58,587 nt of DNA from JADJOY01 sp016713535 [NCBI: Deltaproteobacteria bacterium] (GTDB lineage Bacteria > JADJOY01), in NCBI GenBank assembly GCA_016713535.1, contig JADJOY010000034.1, positions 1 through 58,587 on the forward strand, in the 5' to 3' direction. Under the pieces are notes generated by a model. That model saw only the letters and a list, made by a program, of their open reading frames with translations, did not search any database and was not told the origin of the DNA. The translations under genes were made by a program, and so were the position numbers. Positions 58,060 through 58,587 of this stretch are shown one piece after another; positions within the stretch are counted from its first letter, which is position 1; each line of letters begins with the position of its first letter.

Positions 58060-58536
58060 TCACCCGGCCGCAGTGAACGTCGCGACGGTCTGCACGGAGC
58101 GGATCGCTCCCGTCGCCGCGCGCTCGAGCGTCACGTAATGGCACCGGACGATCTCGTAGCGCACCGGGCCGTGTCCGGTGAGGAAGTTCGACTCGAGCAC
58201 GCGTCGCCAGCGCGCCAGATCCGCTGCGTCCCCGCTCGCGAGCGCGTCACCGAGCTTCTGCGTCACCAGCCACGCCTCGGCCGGCATCCGCACCGGGGTG
58301 AAGGCCTCGAAAGCCTGGTCCAGGAAGCGCCCCGCCGGGACGGCGCCGGTCCCCACGCTGACCAGCCGGACCGCGTATTCGGTCGGCTCCGCTTCCACCG
58401 TCGAGAAGAGCGACCAGGAGAACAGCGGGTAGCGCTCGCGATCGCGCCGCGCCCCGAGCTTCACCGCGATCGCCCCGAGGGCATAGGCGATCAAGAGCGC
58501 GGTCAGCAGCCCTTGCAGGCGTCGATATCCCGCCAT
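58060..58536 (-). CDS. Small membrane-anchored protein paired with the HTTM gene
   Basis: 158 residues with one N-terminal membrane segment (LLTALLIAYALGAIAVKLGA) and a soluble, probably periplasmic part beginning ERYPLFSWSLFSTVE. It has Arg/Glu-rich helices and a beta-rich end (YEIVRCHYVTLERAATGAI). I do not recognise a family. It directly precedes the HTTM gene with a four-base gap, suggesting a two-protein unit. The ATG at 58536 lies near the window edge. Confidence 0.5.
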   Translation of the reverse strand: MAGYRRLQGLLTALLIAYALGAIAVKLGARRDRERYPLFSWSLFSTVEAEPTEYAVRLVSVGTGAVPAGRFLDQAFEAFTPVRMPAEAWLVTQKLGDALASGDAADLARWRRVLESNFLTGHGPVRYEIVRCHYVTLERAATGAIRSVQTVATFTAAG

Positions 58537-58555
58537 CTCACGGCGCCGGGAGCGG

Positions 58556-58586
58556 CGACGGGGCTGCCGGCCCGGCAGCCCCGTCG
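58556..58586. terminator. Perfect 15-base hairpin at the window edge
   Basis: CGACGGGGCTGCCGG and CCGGCAGCCCCGTCG flank a single C. It probably ends a gene just outside the window; the sequence stops one base later, so a T run cannot be checked. Confidence 0.55.
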
Positions 58587-58587
58587 T

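Overview
The window is one gene-dense stretch of very GC-rich chromosome. Start codons are often GTG or TTG, and stop/start overlaps of the ATGA or GTGA type are common. Two-subunit glycyl-tRNA synthetase, TrmFO, a TopA with repeat-type C-terminus, ComEB-like dCMP deaminase, PilY1/PilX type IV pilus genes behind a sigma-54-type promoter, and several von Willebrand A and TPR lipoproteins together suggest a Gram-negative bacterium of the former Deltaproteobacteria (Myxococcota, Binatota or a relative). That placement is inference. I see no rRNA, tRNA, CRISPR array, insertion sequence or phage gene.

Layout. 1-3796 (minus): oligopeptide ABC importer oppA-oppB-oppC followed by a response regulator cut by the window edge. 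3878-5307 (minus): von Willebrand A protein and a DUF4321-like membrane protein. 5308-11713 (minus): type IV pilus block, pilX-like 2, pilY1, pilX-like 1. 11897-22823 (plus): PilF-like TPR lipoprotein, RodZ-like protein, zinc-ribbon/TPR/metallopeptidase, recO, glyQ, glyS, ppdK, yjbQ, closed by a strong hairpin. 22949-28488 (minus): an unassigned pathway of epimerase, GNAT protein and two paralogous B12-binding radical SAM enzymes. 28717-31354 (plus): dprA, trmFO and a 25-codon remnant of a DUF59 gene. 31510-36450 (minus): topA, dCMP deaminase, M48 peptidase/TPR lipoprotein. 36677-44829 (plus): YfhO-like membrane protein, lipoprotein, YfbK-like VWA lipoprotein, histidine kinase, response regulator, methyltransferase. 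44720-51751 (minus): second YfhO-like protein, decayed SGNH hydrolase, and a P-type ATPase fused to a PTS EIIA-like domain. 51883-55976 (minus): two tandem PKD/lectin-like lipoproteins. 56169-58536: nhaR-type regulator (plus), then an HTTM protein and its small partner (minus).

How the genes fit together. Type IV pilus tip and minor-pilin functions sit beside a PilF-like lipoprotein. The informational genes recO, glyQS, dprA, trmFO and topA form the chromosomal backbone. The most unusual item is the EIIA/Na,K-ATPase-like (P2C) fusion at 48231-51751; with the NhaR-type regulator nearby it hints at PTS-linked control of monovalent-cation transport. The second is the twin B12-radical SAM operon at 22949-28488.

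Data quality. Fourteen single-base frame disruptions in twelve genes, plus one in-frame TAG, interrupt otherwise well conserved proteins. Insertions and deletions both occur, and each corrected length is a whole number of codons. This looks like uncorrected assembly error rather than biology. I annotate those genes at their full span and name each break.
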